Source of the DNA: Actinomycetes bacterium
GTDB taxonomy: Bacteria > Actinomycetota > Thermoleophilia > Gaiellales > Gaiellaceae
Direction of reading: 5' to 3'
Assembly: GCA_025358355.1 (NCBI GenBank)
Contig: JANYJX010000095.1
Coordinates: 1-64,000 of the forward strand
Length of the DNA: 64,000 nt
Shown here: positions 10,047-18,366 of the stretch, in pieces
How the letters are laid out: each line of letters opens with the position of its first letter
Numbering within the stretch: position 1 is the stretch's first letter
The notes under the pieces: generated by a model
What the model was told of the DNA's origin: nothing
Seen by the model: the letters and a program-made list of their open reading frames with translations, nothing else
Database searches by the model: none
Position numbers and translations under genes: made by a program

Positions 10047-11419
10047 CGTTGGGAACTCATGACGTCGAAGCCGTCACGCTCGACCTCTCTGCGAAAGGGG
10101 TTCGCGCGGTGCGCATCCTCTACAGCGACCTGCACGGGATCGCGCGCGGCAAAGACATTCCCGTCCGGCACTTCGCGGGGATGTGCGAGGAGGGCGTCAC
10201 GTTCTGCGCCACGGTGATGGGAACCGACCTCCGCCATACGCCTGTCGTCGGCGGTGACGAGGGCTACGTCGACTTCGCGATCCAGCCGGATCTCGCCACC
10301 TTGAGGGTGTCGCCGTGGCAGCCCGAAGTCGCGTGGTGCATGGGCGAGGCGTGGACGCTCGATGGCTTGGATCACTGGCCGGTGTGCCCGCGGGCACTGC
10401 TCGAACGGACGGTCGCGGCCTATGCTGAGCGCGGCCTATCGCCGATCGTCGCGCCGGAGCTCGAGTTCTTCCTCGCGGAGCGTGACGCGGCGGCGCCGGG
10501 TGGGCTGCGCCGCTATGTCGACGAGCTGTCGCGTGTGTACACGGTCGGCGCGGTGTCGGATCCACGCGACATCGTGCTCAAGATGCTGCTCTGGTGCGAC
10601 GAGCTCGGGCTGGAGGCGTTCGCCGCGAATCACGAGTTCATGAACTCGCAGTACGAGATCAACCTGAAGCATTCTTGTGCGCTCGACGCCGCTGATCGAG
10701 CATTTCTGCTCAAGGCCGCGGTGAAGGAGATCGCCGTTCGCGAAGGGCTGCTCGCCACGTTTATGGGCCGGCCGTTTGCGGATCAGGGCGGCTCTGGCTT
10801 CCACCTGCACCTCTCGCTTGCCGATGCCGACGGCCGCAACTCGTTCGCGGACGATGGCGGCCCGGACGGGCTGAGCCCGCTCGCAGCGCAGTTCATCGCG
10901 GGCGTGATCGACCACGCACCGGGGTTGCAGGCGCTGCTCGGGCCGACGATCAACTCGTACAAGCGAATCCTTCCCGACAGCCTCGCCCCGACGCATGCGA
11001 ACTGGGGTCACGACAACCGCACCGCGTTCTGCCGTGTTCCGCGCGAGCGAGGCGGTCGCTCACGGGTCGAGGTTCGCACGGGCGACGGCTCGGCGTGCGC
11101 GCACCTGATCACGGCCGCGATCCTGCTCGCCGGCCTCGACGGGATCGAGCGTGGGCTCGAGCCGCCGGAGCCGGTTGTCGGCGATGCGTATCGCGCCGAC
11201 GACGCGCACGCCGGGACGAAGCTGCCGGGCACGCTCGACGCCGCGCTCGATGCGCTGGAGGCCGACACGGCGTTGGTCGAAGCGCTCGGTGCGCCGCTTG
11301 TCTCGACGTTCCTCGCGATGAAGCGCTTCGAGGCGAGCCGCTTCGCGGAAGAGGTCGGCGAGCTTGATGTCGAGACGGTCACCGACTGGGAGATCCAGGA
11401 ATATGCAGCCCACCTGTAG
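10043..11419 (+). CDS. Glutamine synthetase-like ligase (probable gamma-glutamyl-amine synthetase)
   Basis: This 458-residue protein belongs to the glutamine synthetase family but is diverged from GlnA. Visible are RILYSDLHGIARGKDIP at the N-terminal beta-grasp, APELEFFLAE and GGSGFHLHLSL for metal/ATP/glutamate binding, and ANWGHDNRTAFCRVP near the nucleotide site. Family members outside ammonia assimilation join glutamate to amines: PuuA, IpuC, and the aniline enzymes TdnQ/AtdA1. The GTG start overlaps the P450 stop (GTGTGA), so the two are coupled. In context it most likely activates or detoxifies an amine substrate by gamma-glutamylation. The substrate is not determined by sequence. Confidence 0.87.
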   Translation: MTLGTHDVEAVTLDLSAKGVRAVRILYSDLHGIARGKDIPVRHFAGMCEEGVTFCATVMGTDLRHTPVVGGDEGYVDFAIQPDLATLRVSPWQPEVAWCMGEAWTLDGLDHWPVCPRALLERTVAAYAERGLSPIVAPELEFFLAERDAAAPGGLRRYVDELSRVYTVGAVSDPRDIVLKMLLWCDELGLEAFAANHEFMNSQYEINLKHSCALDAADRAFLLKAAVKEIAVREGLLATFMGRPFADQGGSGFHLHLSLADADGRNSFADDGGPDGLSPLAAQFIAGVIDHAPGLQALLGPTINSYKRILPDSLAPTHANWGHDNRTAFCRVPRERGGRSRVEVRTGDGSACAHLITAAILLAGLDGIERGLEPPEPVVGDAYRADDAHAGTKLPGTLDAALDALEADTALVEALGAPLVSTFLAMKRFEASRFAEEVGELDVETVTDWEIQEYAAHL

Positions 11420-12266
11420 CGGCCGCGCGGTTCGGGTCGAGGTCGACGGCCAGCCGCGCTGGGGCCAGCTCGACGGCGCCGAGATCGTGCTCACCGACGG
11501 GACGCGCGTGGAGGAAGCGGCGGCGGTCTATCTCGCGCCGGTCGAGCCGACAAAGATCATCGCCGTGCACCTCACGTACCGCAGCCGGGTCGAGGAGTAC
11601 GCCGCGCGCATCCCGCCGCAGCCGTCGTACTTCATGAAGCCGCCGACGACGCTGAACGGTCACCGTGGTTTGGTGCGGCGCCCGCGCGGCGCGCGCTTCC
11701 TGAACTACGAAGGCGAGCTCGCAGTCGTTATCGGCCGGTCGATGAAGAGCGTCCCGATCGACGAGGTGCTCGACTACGTCGCCGGCTACGCGCCTGCGAA
11801 CGATGTCGGCCTGCATGACTTTCGCCACGCCGATCGCGGTGCGATGCTGCGCGTCAAGGGCCAGGACGGCTTCCTGCCGATCGGGCCTGAGCTCGTGCCC
11901 GCCGCCGAGTTTGACCCGACTTCCTACACGCTGCGCACCTTCCTCAATAGTGAGGTCGTGCAGGAGGCGACCGCCGACGACCTGCTGTTCTCCGCCGCGT
12001 ACCAGCTCGCCGATCTCTGCCGCCTGATCACGCTCGAGCCGGGCGATGTCGTGCTCACCGGGACGCCTGCAAATTCGCGGCCGATGGAGCCGGGCGACGT
12101 CGTCGAGGTCGAGATCAGCGGCCTCGGTCGGCTCACGAACACCGTCGTCGAATGGGATGTCGACCTAGCGGGGCCGGGCGAGCAGCTCGAGGTGTCGGCG
12201 AACACGCTGCACGTCGCGCTCGCGATCCCGGAGGACGAGGCGGAGCGCTTGGTCGCGGGCTCGTGA
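11403..12266 (+). CDS. Fumarylacetoacetate hydrolase (FAH) family enzyme
   Basis: A 287-residue protein with the FAH fold: FMKPPTTLNGHRG, the metal-ligand motif RFLNYEGELAVVIGR, AGYAPANDVGLHDFRH, DGFLPIGPELVP, and the C-terminal LEPGDVVLTGTPANSRPMEPGDVVEVEI. Members with this architecture act as 2-hydroxyhepta-2,4-dienedioate isomerases/decarboxylases, 2-oxopent-4-enoate hydratases or acylpyruvases, which process meta-cleavage products. ATG 11403 overlaps the previous gene by 17 bases. Placed before an extradiol dioxygenase and an ALDH, it most likely acts late in a meta-cleavage route. Hydratase versus decarboxylase cannot be decided from sequence alone. Confidence 0.87.
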   Translation: MQPTCSGRAVRVEVDGQPRWGQLDGAEIVLTDGTRVEEAAAVYLAPVEPTKIIAVHLTYRSRVEEYAARIPPQPSYFMKPPTTLNGHRGLVRRPRGARFLNYEGELAVVIGRSMKSVPIDEVLDYVAGYAPANDVGLHDFRHADRGAMLRVKGQDGFLPIGPELVPAAEFDPTSYTLRTFLNSEVVQEATADDLLFSAAYQLADLCRLITLEPGDVVLTGTPANSRPMEPGDVVEVEISGLGRLTNTVVEWDVDLAGPGEQLEVSANTLHVALAIPEDEAERLVAGS

Positions 12267-13204
12267 TCCGGCTCGCTCGGATCGACCACGTCTGCCTGCG
12301 GGTCGCCGACCTCGACGAGGCATCGGCGCGCTGGCAGATCCAGTTCGGGCTTGTCGAGCGGTCGCAGGTGGATGGCCGCGCGCTGCTCGCGTGCAACGAC
12401 GAGCCGTACTCGCTGGAGCTCGTCGAGAGCGACAACCCTGGGCACGACCACGTCGCGTATGAGCTCGCGCTCGACTGCTCGCTCGACGACGCGTGCGGGC
12501 ACCTCACCGCGAGCGGTGTCGCGTGGGACGAGCGCGACGGCTGCGTCCTTGTCGCCGACCCCGACGGCCGCCAGATCCAGCTCATGCCGTACCGCGAGCC
12601 GGTCACCGACATCGATCGCTGGCCGCAACACGCCAGGCCGTCCGCGACCGTGCACCTTGGCGGCCCGCGCAAGCTCGGCCACGTCAACTCGCTCACTGGC
12701 GACATCCACAAGAACGCCGCGTTCTACGTCGACGTGCTCGGCATGGGCGTGTCGGACTGGCTCGCCGAGGCTGGCGTCTGGTTTCACATCGGCACTGACC
12801 ACCACGTCATGGCGCTCGTCGATCTCGGCTACGCCCATTTTCACCACCTCGCGTTCGAGACCGTCGACATCGGGAAGATGCGCGACCTGCTCGATCACCT
12901 CGCGCGCCACGGTCGCTGGCTCTCGTGGGGGCCGGCGCGGCACGGCATCGCCGGCAACATTGCGAGCTACGTGCGCATCCCGGAGGAGGAGTGCCACGTC
13001 GAGCTGTATTGCGACATGGAGCAGCTTGGCGCTGACCACGTGCCGCGCGTGTACCCCGACGATCGCTACTCATCGAATACCTGGGGGCCGTTGCCGCCGC
13101 GCTCGTACTTCCGCTTCGATCCAGTCGCCGTTGAGTTCGAGCGGGAGAGCTGGGAGACGCGCGGCACGCTGCTTCCACCGCCTCCGGAAGGGTGGCCGCG
13201 ATGA
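12263..13204 (+). CDS. Two-domain VOC extradiol (catechol-type) ring-cleavage dioxygenase
   Basis: A 313-residue type I extradiol dioxygenase made of two VOC domains (about 1-115 and 135-290). The C-terminal domain has the 2-His-1-carboxylate iron site: H140 in KLGHVNSLTGD, H194 or H195 in AHFHHLAFE, and E247 in EECHVELYCD. HIKNAAFYVDVLGMGVSD-like text follows H140 as in BphC/XylE relatives. It would open a catecholic ring next to the hydroxyls using O2 and Fe(II). GTG 12263 overlaps the FAH stop by 4 bases. It is the strongest evidence that the operon degrades an aromatic ring. Confidence 0.88.
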   Translation: MIRLARIDHVCLRVADLDEASARWQIQFGLVERSQVDGRALLACNDEPYSLELVESDNPGHDHVAYELALDCSLDDACGHLTASGVAWDERDGCVLVADPDGRQIQLMPYREPVTDIDRWPQHARPSATVHLGGPRKLGHVNSLTGDIHKNAAFYVDVLGMGVSDWLAEAGVWFHIGTDHHVMALVDLGYAHFHHLAFETVDIGKMRDLLDHLARHGRWLSWGPARHGIAGNIASYVRIPEEECHVELYCDMEQLGADHVPRVYPDDRYSSNTWGPLPPRSYFRFDPVAVEFERESWETRGTLLPPPPEGWPR

Positions 13205-14007
13205 GCGATCTGAAAGGGTTCACGTCGCCGCGCACGCCGGTAGGACGCTCGTCGCTCGTGCCGTATCCGCCGTGGCACTACGTCGGCTCGTTCCTCGTCG
13301 TCGACTACTGGGCGGACCCGGACAAGGCGGCTGCCTTTCTGCCAGAAGGACTCGAGCCACATCCCGACCCGGGTCGTTGCGCGTTCGTCGTCGCCGACTG
13401 GCAGTCGTGCTCGACGGGCGGCGCCGAGCTGCTCGATCCGTCGCGCTCGCAGTACAAAGAAGTCTTCATCGTCGTCAACGCGCTGCTCGACGGCGAGGAG
13501 GTGACGACATGCGCGTACATCTGGGTCGACCGCGATTTCGCGCTGGCCCGCGGCTGGATCCAGGGTTTCCCTAAGAAGCTCGGCTCGATCTGGGTGACGC
13601 GGAGTTTTGGGCTCGGCGGTCCGGCCGACTCGGGGATGGAGGAAGGCGCGCGCTTCGGCGCCACGTGCGCGGCATACGAGCGGCGCGTCGCCGAGTGCAC
13701 GGTGACGCTCGAACGCCCGTCGGTCGGCGGACCTTTCAACAACGCGCCGCCGATCGTCAACGTCCGCCATTTTCCACAGCTCGCGGCCGGCCAGCACGAC
13801 GCGCCGGCGGTGCACGATCTCGTGCGCGCCGTCTCGCGAGACCGCGCGATCTCCGAGATTTGGGAGGGCAGCGCGACGCTAGACCTGTTCGGGGCGGCCC
13901 ATGAGGAACACGACGCGCTCGCGCCGGTGAGGCTCGGCAAGGGCTACCGCTTCACATTCCGCTACACCGTCGACGATCTCGAGACCGTGCGGGACTTGCG
14001 CGCGTGA
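13201..14007 (+). CDS. Acetoacetate decarboxylase family protein
   Basis: A 268-residue ADC-fold protein. GWIQGFPKKLGSIWVTRSF matches the region holding the Schiff-base lysine of acetoacetate decarboxylase (the PKKLG motif). EVFIVVNALLDGEEVTTCAYIWVDRDFALARG is the preceding conserved strand and helix. True ADC decarboxylates acetoacetate through a lysine imine; many relatives act on other oxo acids or as aldolase/dehydratases. Here it sits between a ring-cleavage dioxygenase and an ALDH, which suggests action on an oxo-acid intermediate, perhaps instead of a classic oxalocrotonate decarboxylase. ATGA overlaps with the gene before and GTGA with the gene after show tight coupling. Confidence 0.82.
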   Translation: MSDLKGFTSPRTPVGRSSLVPYPPWHYVGSFLVVDYWADPDKAAAFLPEGLEPHPDPGRCAFVVADWQSCSTGGAELLDPSRSQYKEVFIVVNALLDGEEVTTCAYIWVDRDFALARGWIQGFPKKLGSIWVTRSFGLGGPADSGMEEGARFGATCAAYERRVAECTVTLERPSVGGPFNNAPPIVNVRHFPQLAAGQHDAPAVHDLVRAVSRDRAISEIWEGSATLDLFGAAHEEHDALAPVRLGKGYRFTFRYTVDDLETVRDLRA

Positions 14008-15461
14008 GCGAGCGCGTCGAGGTTGCCGGCGTCTCGGTCTCGACCGAGCACTTCATCGGCGGCGAACGCGTCGGCAGCGCCCAGACATTCACCGATCTGT
14101 CGCCGATCGACGAGCAGCCGCTGGCCGAAATCGCGCGCGGCGGCCAGCGCGAGGCGGATCTCGCGGTCGCGGCGGCAACTGAGGCGGCGCCCGCGTGGGC
14201 TGCGCTCGGGCCCGGCGGTCGTGCGGAGGTACTGCATCGACTCGCGGACTTGATCGACGGAAATGTCGAGCCGCTCGCTGCCGTCGAGTGCGCCGACATG
14301 GCCGAGCTGCTCCGTTCGCTGCGCGGCCGACTGATCAACCGCTGTGCCCGCAACTTCCGCAACTACGCCGATCTCGCCGTCGCGTACGAGGAGCGCGCGT
14401 GGTCGTCGAACGGCACCGCCAACCGCGTCATTCGCATGCCGGCCGGGCCGGCGGCCGTGATCACACCGTGGAACGCGCCGCTGATGCTCTCGACGTGGAA
14501 GATCGCGCCCGCGCTCGCGGCGGGGTCGCCGGTGATCCTGAAGCCGGCCGAGTGGTCACCGCTCTCGTGCTCCCTGCTCGCTGATCTTGCGGTAGACGCG
14601 CGAATGCCGCCGGGTGTGCTGAACGTCGTCCAAGGAATCGGCGAGGAGGTCGGTGCGGCGCTCGTCGCGCACCCGGGAGTGCGCCGCATTTCGTTCACCG
14701 GCTCGCCCGAGACCGCGCGCCACATCGGCGTTACGGCAGCCAAGAACATCGTCCCGTTCACCGGCGAGCTCGGCGGGAAAGGGCCGCTGCTCGTCTTCGA
14801 CGACTGCGATCTCGAAGCGGCCGCGCGCAAGGCTGCGGGCCAATACGACGACTCGGGCCAGGTGTGCCTCGCCGGCACGCGCCTCCTTGTGCAGGAGTCG
14901 GTCGCCGACGCGTTTCTGGAGCTGTTCCACCGCTTCACAGACGAGCATGTGCTCGGCGACCCGCGCGACGATGCGACGACTGTCTCGCCGATGATCCACC
15001 GCGAGCACTTCGAGCGCGTCGCCGGGTTCGTCGCCCGCGCCCGTGCCGCCGGCGACGAAATCGTCCGCGGCGGGAAACCTGCCGCCCGCGGCGGCCTCTG
15101 GTACGAGCCGACGCTCATCGTCCCGTGCTCGAACGAGAGCGAGATCGTGCAGCGCGAGGTCTTCGGGCCGGTGCTCACCTTCCAGACGTTCGGCGACGAC
15201 GACGAAGCAGTTGCGCTCTCGAACTCGACGGCCTACGGACTCTCCGGCATCGTCTACACGGGCTCGGCCAATCGAGCGGAGCGAGTCGGGAGAGCCGTCC
15301 GCGCTGGGACGGTGTGGGTGAACTCGTTCCTCGTGCGTGACCTGACGGCGCCGTTCGGCGGGATCGGCATCTCCGGCATCGGGCGCGAAGGCGGCAACTA
15401 CGCGCTCGATTTCTATTCCGACCTGAAGACGCTTCAGATCGCGGAAGGGACGACCTCATGA
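14004..15461 (+). CDS. Aldehyde dehydrogenase (possible 2-hydroxymuconic semialdehyde dehydrogenase)
   Basis: A 485-residue NAD(P)-dependent ALDH of normal length. Catalytic residues are visible: N157 in AVITPWNAP, E255 in TGELGGKGP, and C288 in DSGQVCLAGTR. EVFGPVLTFQTF and NSFLVRDLTAPFGG are further family signatures. Most bacterial ALDHs read EVxGxxP in this area, so these are clear. In a meta-cleavage operon this enzyme normally oxidises the ring-cleavage semialdehyde to the dicarboxylate. GTG 14004 overlaps the preceding stop. The exact aldehyde is inferred from context only. Confidence 0.9.
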   Translation: MSERVEVAGVSVSTEHFIGGERVGSAQTFTDLSPIDEQPLAEIARGGQREADLAVAAATEAAPAWAALGPGGRAEVLHRLADLIDGNVEPLAAVECADMAELLRSLRGRLINRCARNFRNYADLAVAYEERAWSSNGTANRVIRMPAGPAAVITPWNAPLMLSTWKIAPALAAGSPVILKPAEWSPLSCSLLADLAVDARMPPGVLNVVQGIGEEVGAALVAHPGVRRISFTGSPETARHIGVTAAKNIVPFTGELGGKGPLLVFDDCDLEAAARKAAGQYDDSGQVCLAGTRLLVQESVADAFLELFHRFTDEHVLGDPRDDATTVSPMIHREHFERVAGFVARARAAGDEIVRGGKPAARGGLWYEPTLIVPCSNESEIVQREVFGPVLTFQTFGDDDEAVALSNSTAYGLSGIVYTGSANRAERVGRAVRAGTVWVNSFLVRDLTAPFGGIGISGIGREGGNYALDFYSDLKTLQIAEGTTS

Positions 15462-16579
15462 GACGAACGGGGCTGGTCTGGCACGAGCGCTACATGTGGC
15501 ACGACACGGGCAGTGGCACGGCGGAGCTGCCGTCCGGCGGCTGGCTCGAGCCGCACATCCACGTCGAGAACCCTGATACCAAGCGCCGGCTGAAGAACCT
15601 GCTGGACGCCAGCGGCCTCACCGATCAGCTCATCGCGTTGCCGCCGCGCGAGGCCACCGACGACGAGCTTTGCCGCGTGCACGGGCGCGCGTATGTCGAA
15701 CGCATCCGCGAGCTTTCGGTCGGCCGTGGTGGCGAGGCCGGAAGCGAGGCGCCGTTCGGCAACGGCTCGTTCGAGATCGCCGCGCTCGCCGCCGGCGGGA
15801 CGATCGCCGCGGTTGACGCCGTCCTCGACGGGCGCGTCGACAACGCCTACGCGCTCGTCAGGCCGCCGGGCCACCACGCGCTGCCCGACTTCGGCATGGG
15901 CTTCTGCATCTTCGCGAATGTCGCCGTCGCCGTTCGCCACGCGCAAGCACAACACGTGCTCGGTCGCGTCGCCGTGGTCGACTGGGACGTTCACCATGGA
16001 AACGGGACGCAAACCGCGTTCTGGGACGACGGCTCCGTGCTGGCGATCTCGCTCCACCAGGACGGCTGCTACCCGGCCCAATCGGGCGCGACAAGCGAGA
16101 TCGGTGACGGCGCCGGGACAGGCGCGACACTCAACATCCCGCTGCCGTCAGGATCGGGTCGAGGCGCGTACCTCGCCGCGCTCGACCAAGTCGTGATCCC
16201 TGCTCTCGAGCGTTTCCAGCCGGAGCTGATCATCGTTGCGTGTGGCTTCGACGCCGGCGCACTCGACCCGCTCGGCCGGATGATGCTTGCGGCAGGCGCC
16301 TTCGGCGAGCTGACCGACCGCATGCTCGAAATGGCGGCGCAACTCTGCAAAGGGCGGCTCGTCCTTTCGCACGAAGGCGGCTACGCGGCAGGGCATGTCC
16401 CGTTCTGCGGCTTGGCGACGATCGAGGCGCTTTCCGGCCTCTCGGCCGGCATCGAGGATCCGTTCGCCTACCTCGGCGAGGTTCCGGGCTACGACCTGCA
16501 GCCGCATCAACAAGCCGCAATCGGTGCCGCGGCAACCAACGTCGAACGAGTCCCAGCGCCTCCCGCAACCGAGAATTAA
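15458..16579 (+). CDS. Histone deacetylase-like amidohydrolase (class II HDAC/APAH type)
   Basis: A 373-residue zinc amidohydrolase of the arginase/deacetylase superfamily. LVRPPGHHALPDFGMGFCIFAN holds the tandem catalytic histidines. VAVVDWDVHHGNGTQTAFW carries zinc ligands (D and H), and ACGFDAGALDPLGRM carries the third. LSHEGGYAAGHVPFCG completes the pocket with the glycine-rich motif. Bacterial members remove acetyl groups from polyamines, amides or acetoin-related proteins. As the last gene of an amine/aromatic operon it may release an acylated amine or hydrolyse an amide intermediate. ATGA overlaps the ALDH stop. No evidence supports a histone or protein substrate. Confidence 0.87.
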   Translation: MRRTGLVWHERYMWHDTGSGTAELPSGGWLEPHIHVENPDTKRRLKNLLDASGLTDQLIALPPREATDDELCRVHGRAYVERIRELSVGRGGEAGSEAPFGNGSFEIAALAAGGTIAAVDAVLDGRVDNAYALVRPPGHHALPDFGMGFCIFANVAVAVRHAQAQHVLGRVAVVDWDVHHGNGTQTAFWDDGSVLAISLHQDGCYPAQSGATSEIGDGAGTGATLNIPLPSGSGRGAYLAALDQVVIPALERFQPELIIVACGFDAGALDPLGRMMLAAGAFGELTDRMLEMAAQLCKGRLVLSHEGGYAAGHVPFCGLATIEALSGLSAGIEDPFAYLGEVPGYDLQPHQQAAIGAAATNVERVPAPPATEN

Positions 16580-16647
16580 CCGCTCGCAACCTGTCGCCAA
16601 CAGCTCGCCGCGTATAAACCCCGAAGACTAAGCACCGCCCTCCGAAC

Positions 16648-17862
16648 ATGCCCCGAAACCTTCTCAATCCAATCGCCGCACTAGCCGCCGCCGGACTCCT
16701 TGGCGGCGGTGCGGCGCTTGGAGGGGCAGCGTTCTTCGGCAAGCTTGGTGCGACGACGAACACGACGACCGTTGTTGAGCGCACAGCTGGTGCCTCGTCG
16801 CTCACGAACTCGACGGACGCGGCAGTGACGCCCACGTCGACTCTCTCCATCAATGAGATCTACCGCCGCAGCGCCCCTGGTGTTGTCCAGATCACGTCGA
16901 CCTCGAGTACGAAGTCGAACAACGACCCGTTCTTCGGCACACCGTTTTCGAACCCGTCTAACCAGGCGCTCGGCTCGGGCTTCGTGCTCGACAAGGCCGG
17001 ACACATCGTGACGAACTTCCACGTCGTCCAGGGCGCGACCAAGATCGAGGTCAGCTTCTCGGATCAGACATCGCACAGCGCCACGATCGTCGGCTCCGAC
17101 CCATCCACCGACATCGCAGTGCTGAAGGTCGATGCGCCGGTACGCGCGCTCACGCCGCTGCCGCTCGGCGACTCCGATCTGTCGCAAGTCGGCGATCAGG
17201 TCGTCGCGATCGGCAACCCGTTCGGCCTCGACCGCACCGCGACCGCCGGGATCATCAGCGCTATCCAGCGCCGGATCACTGCGCCGAACGGCTTCTCGAT
17301 CGACCACGCTTTGCAGACTGACGCGCCGATCAACCACGGCAACTCGGGTGGCCCGCTGCTCGACGCACACGGCGAGGTCGTCGGCGTCAACTCGCAGATC
17401 GAGACCGGCGGGAACGCCACCGAAGGCAACGTCGGAATCGGCTTCGCGGTTCCCTCGAACACCGTCAAGAACGTGATCGCACAGATTCTTTCGAGCGGCA
17501 AGGTCGAGCACGCCTACCTCGGCGTCACCGTCCAGGATCTCAGCGCCAATCTCGTGCGACTGTTCCATCTGCCTATTTCCGCCGGGGTGCTCGTCCAGAC
17601 GGTGCAGTCGGGAAGCGGCGCCCAGAAGGCCGGCGTCAAGGGCGGCACGCAGCAAACGACGGTCGCCGGCGAGTCGTACAAGATGGGTGGCGACCTGATC
17701 GTCGCCGCAGATGGCAAGCCGATCACCACTACCGGTGCCCTGCGCGACCTGATTGCAGGCCACAAGCCTGGCGACAAGCTCTCTCTCACGCTGTATCGCG
17801 GCACGAAGAAGATCACCGTTGCTGTGACGCTTGGACGGCAACCCGCGTCCCCCCCGCGGTAG
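16648..17862 (+). CDS. HtrA/DegP-like trypsin-type serine protease with PDZ domain
   Basis: A 404-residue envelope protease. An N-terminal hydrophobic segment (AALAAAGLLGGGAALGGAAFF, about 10-30) anchors or exports it. A low-complexity linker follows. The trypsin-like domain has H in TNFHVVQGA, D in STDIAVLKVD, and S in NHGNSGGPLLD. AYLGVTVQDLSANLVRLF begins a C-terminal PDZ domain ending with the RGTKKITVAVTL strand. It probably degrades or refolds damaged proteins outside the membrane. It follows the catabolic operon after 68 bases but is unrelated in function. A strong hairpin terminator comes after it. Confidence 0.92.
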   Translation: MPRNLLNPIAALAAAGLLGGGAALGGAAFFGKLGATTNTTTVVERTAGASSLTNSTDAAVTPTSTLSINEIYRRSAPGVVQITSTSSTKSNNDPFFGTPFSNPSNQALGSGFVLDKAGHIVTNFHVVQGATKIEVSFSDQTSHSATIVGSDPSTDIAVLKVDAPVRALTPLPLGDSDLSQVGDQVVAIGNPFGLDRTATAGIISAIQRRITAPNGFSIDHALQTDAPINHGNSGGPLLDAHGEVVGVNSQIETGGNATEGNVGIGFAVPSNTVKNVIAQILSSGKVEHAYLGVTVQDLSANLVRLFHLPISAGVLVQTVQSGSGAQKAGVKGGTQQTTVAGESYKMGGDLIVAADGKPITTTGALRDLIAGHKPGDKLSLTLYRGTKKITVAVTLGRQPASPPR

Positions 17863-17920
17863 CTGTCCCGGTCAGGCCCGGGTCGGCCGACAAGGCTCGA
17901 TCCGCCCTGATCGTCAGGTG

Positions 17921-17951
17921 AAAGGCCCCCGCCGCCTGCCAGGGGGCCTTT
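17921..17951 (+). terminator. Rho-independent-type hairpin after the HtrA gene
   Basis: AAAGGCCCCC at 17921-17930 pairs perfectly with GGGGGCCTTT at 17942-17951, leaving an 11-base loop. The hairpin lies 59 bases after the protease stop and before the next gene. The trailing T run is short, as is common in high-GC bacteria. Confidence 0.75.
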
Positions 17952-17976
17952 CGCTATACGGGCGTATGCTCCGCCC

Positions 17977-18342
17977 GTGGAGGTCAACGAGCCGCAGTTC
18001 GGCACGATCCTGGTCGAGGACGAGTCGTTTGTCGAGGACGAAGAGCTGTGGGCCGGCGACGATGACCTCGACCATTCCGGCTGGTACTGCGTCCGGACCG
18101 ATCCGTTCCCGTGCCCGGCGCCGGCCTGCACCTTCGTCGCCGACTACATGACGGCGGCGCATCTCGTTCTCGTCTGGGAGACGCGCGACGACCCGAATCT
18201 CCTGTGGCATGCCCAGCGGGCAAAAGAGGTCGGCCGCAATCCGCGCGTTGTGGCGTACGAGGCGTCGTTCGGTCCGAGCGCGTCGTACTACGCGTGGGAA
18301 GCAGCCGGCCGTCCCGTACACGGTATCCGCGGCAAGAGCTGA
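17977..18342 (+). CDS. Conserved-looking hypothetical acidic protein
   Basis: A 121-residue protein starting at GTG 17977. The N-terminal 35 residues are strongly acidic (LVEDESFVEDEELWAGDDDLDHS). A central part has two close cysteines in DPFPCPAPACTFVADYMTAAH and two tryptophan-containing strands. The Cys-x4-Cys with a later histidine might bind a metal, but this is speculation. There is no signal peptide or membrane segment. Codon use matches neighbours and there is a terminator just upstream, so it is probably a real single gene. I do not recognise the family. Confidence 0.6.
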   Translation: MEVNEPQFGTILVEDESFVEDEELWAGDDDLDHSGWYCVRTDPFPCPAPACTFVADYMTAAHLVLVWETRDDPNLLWHAQRAKEVGRNPRVVAYEASFGPSASYYAWEAAGRPVHGIRGKS

Positions 18343-18366
18343 CCTCGCACTGGCTACGATGCCGCT

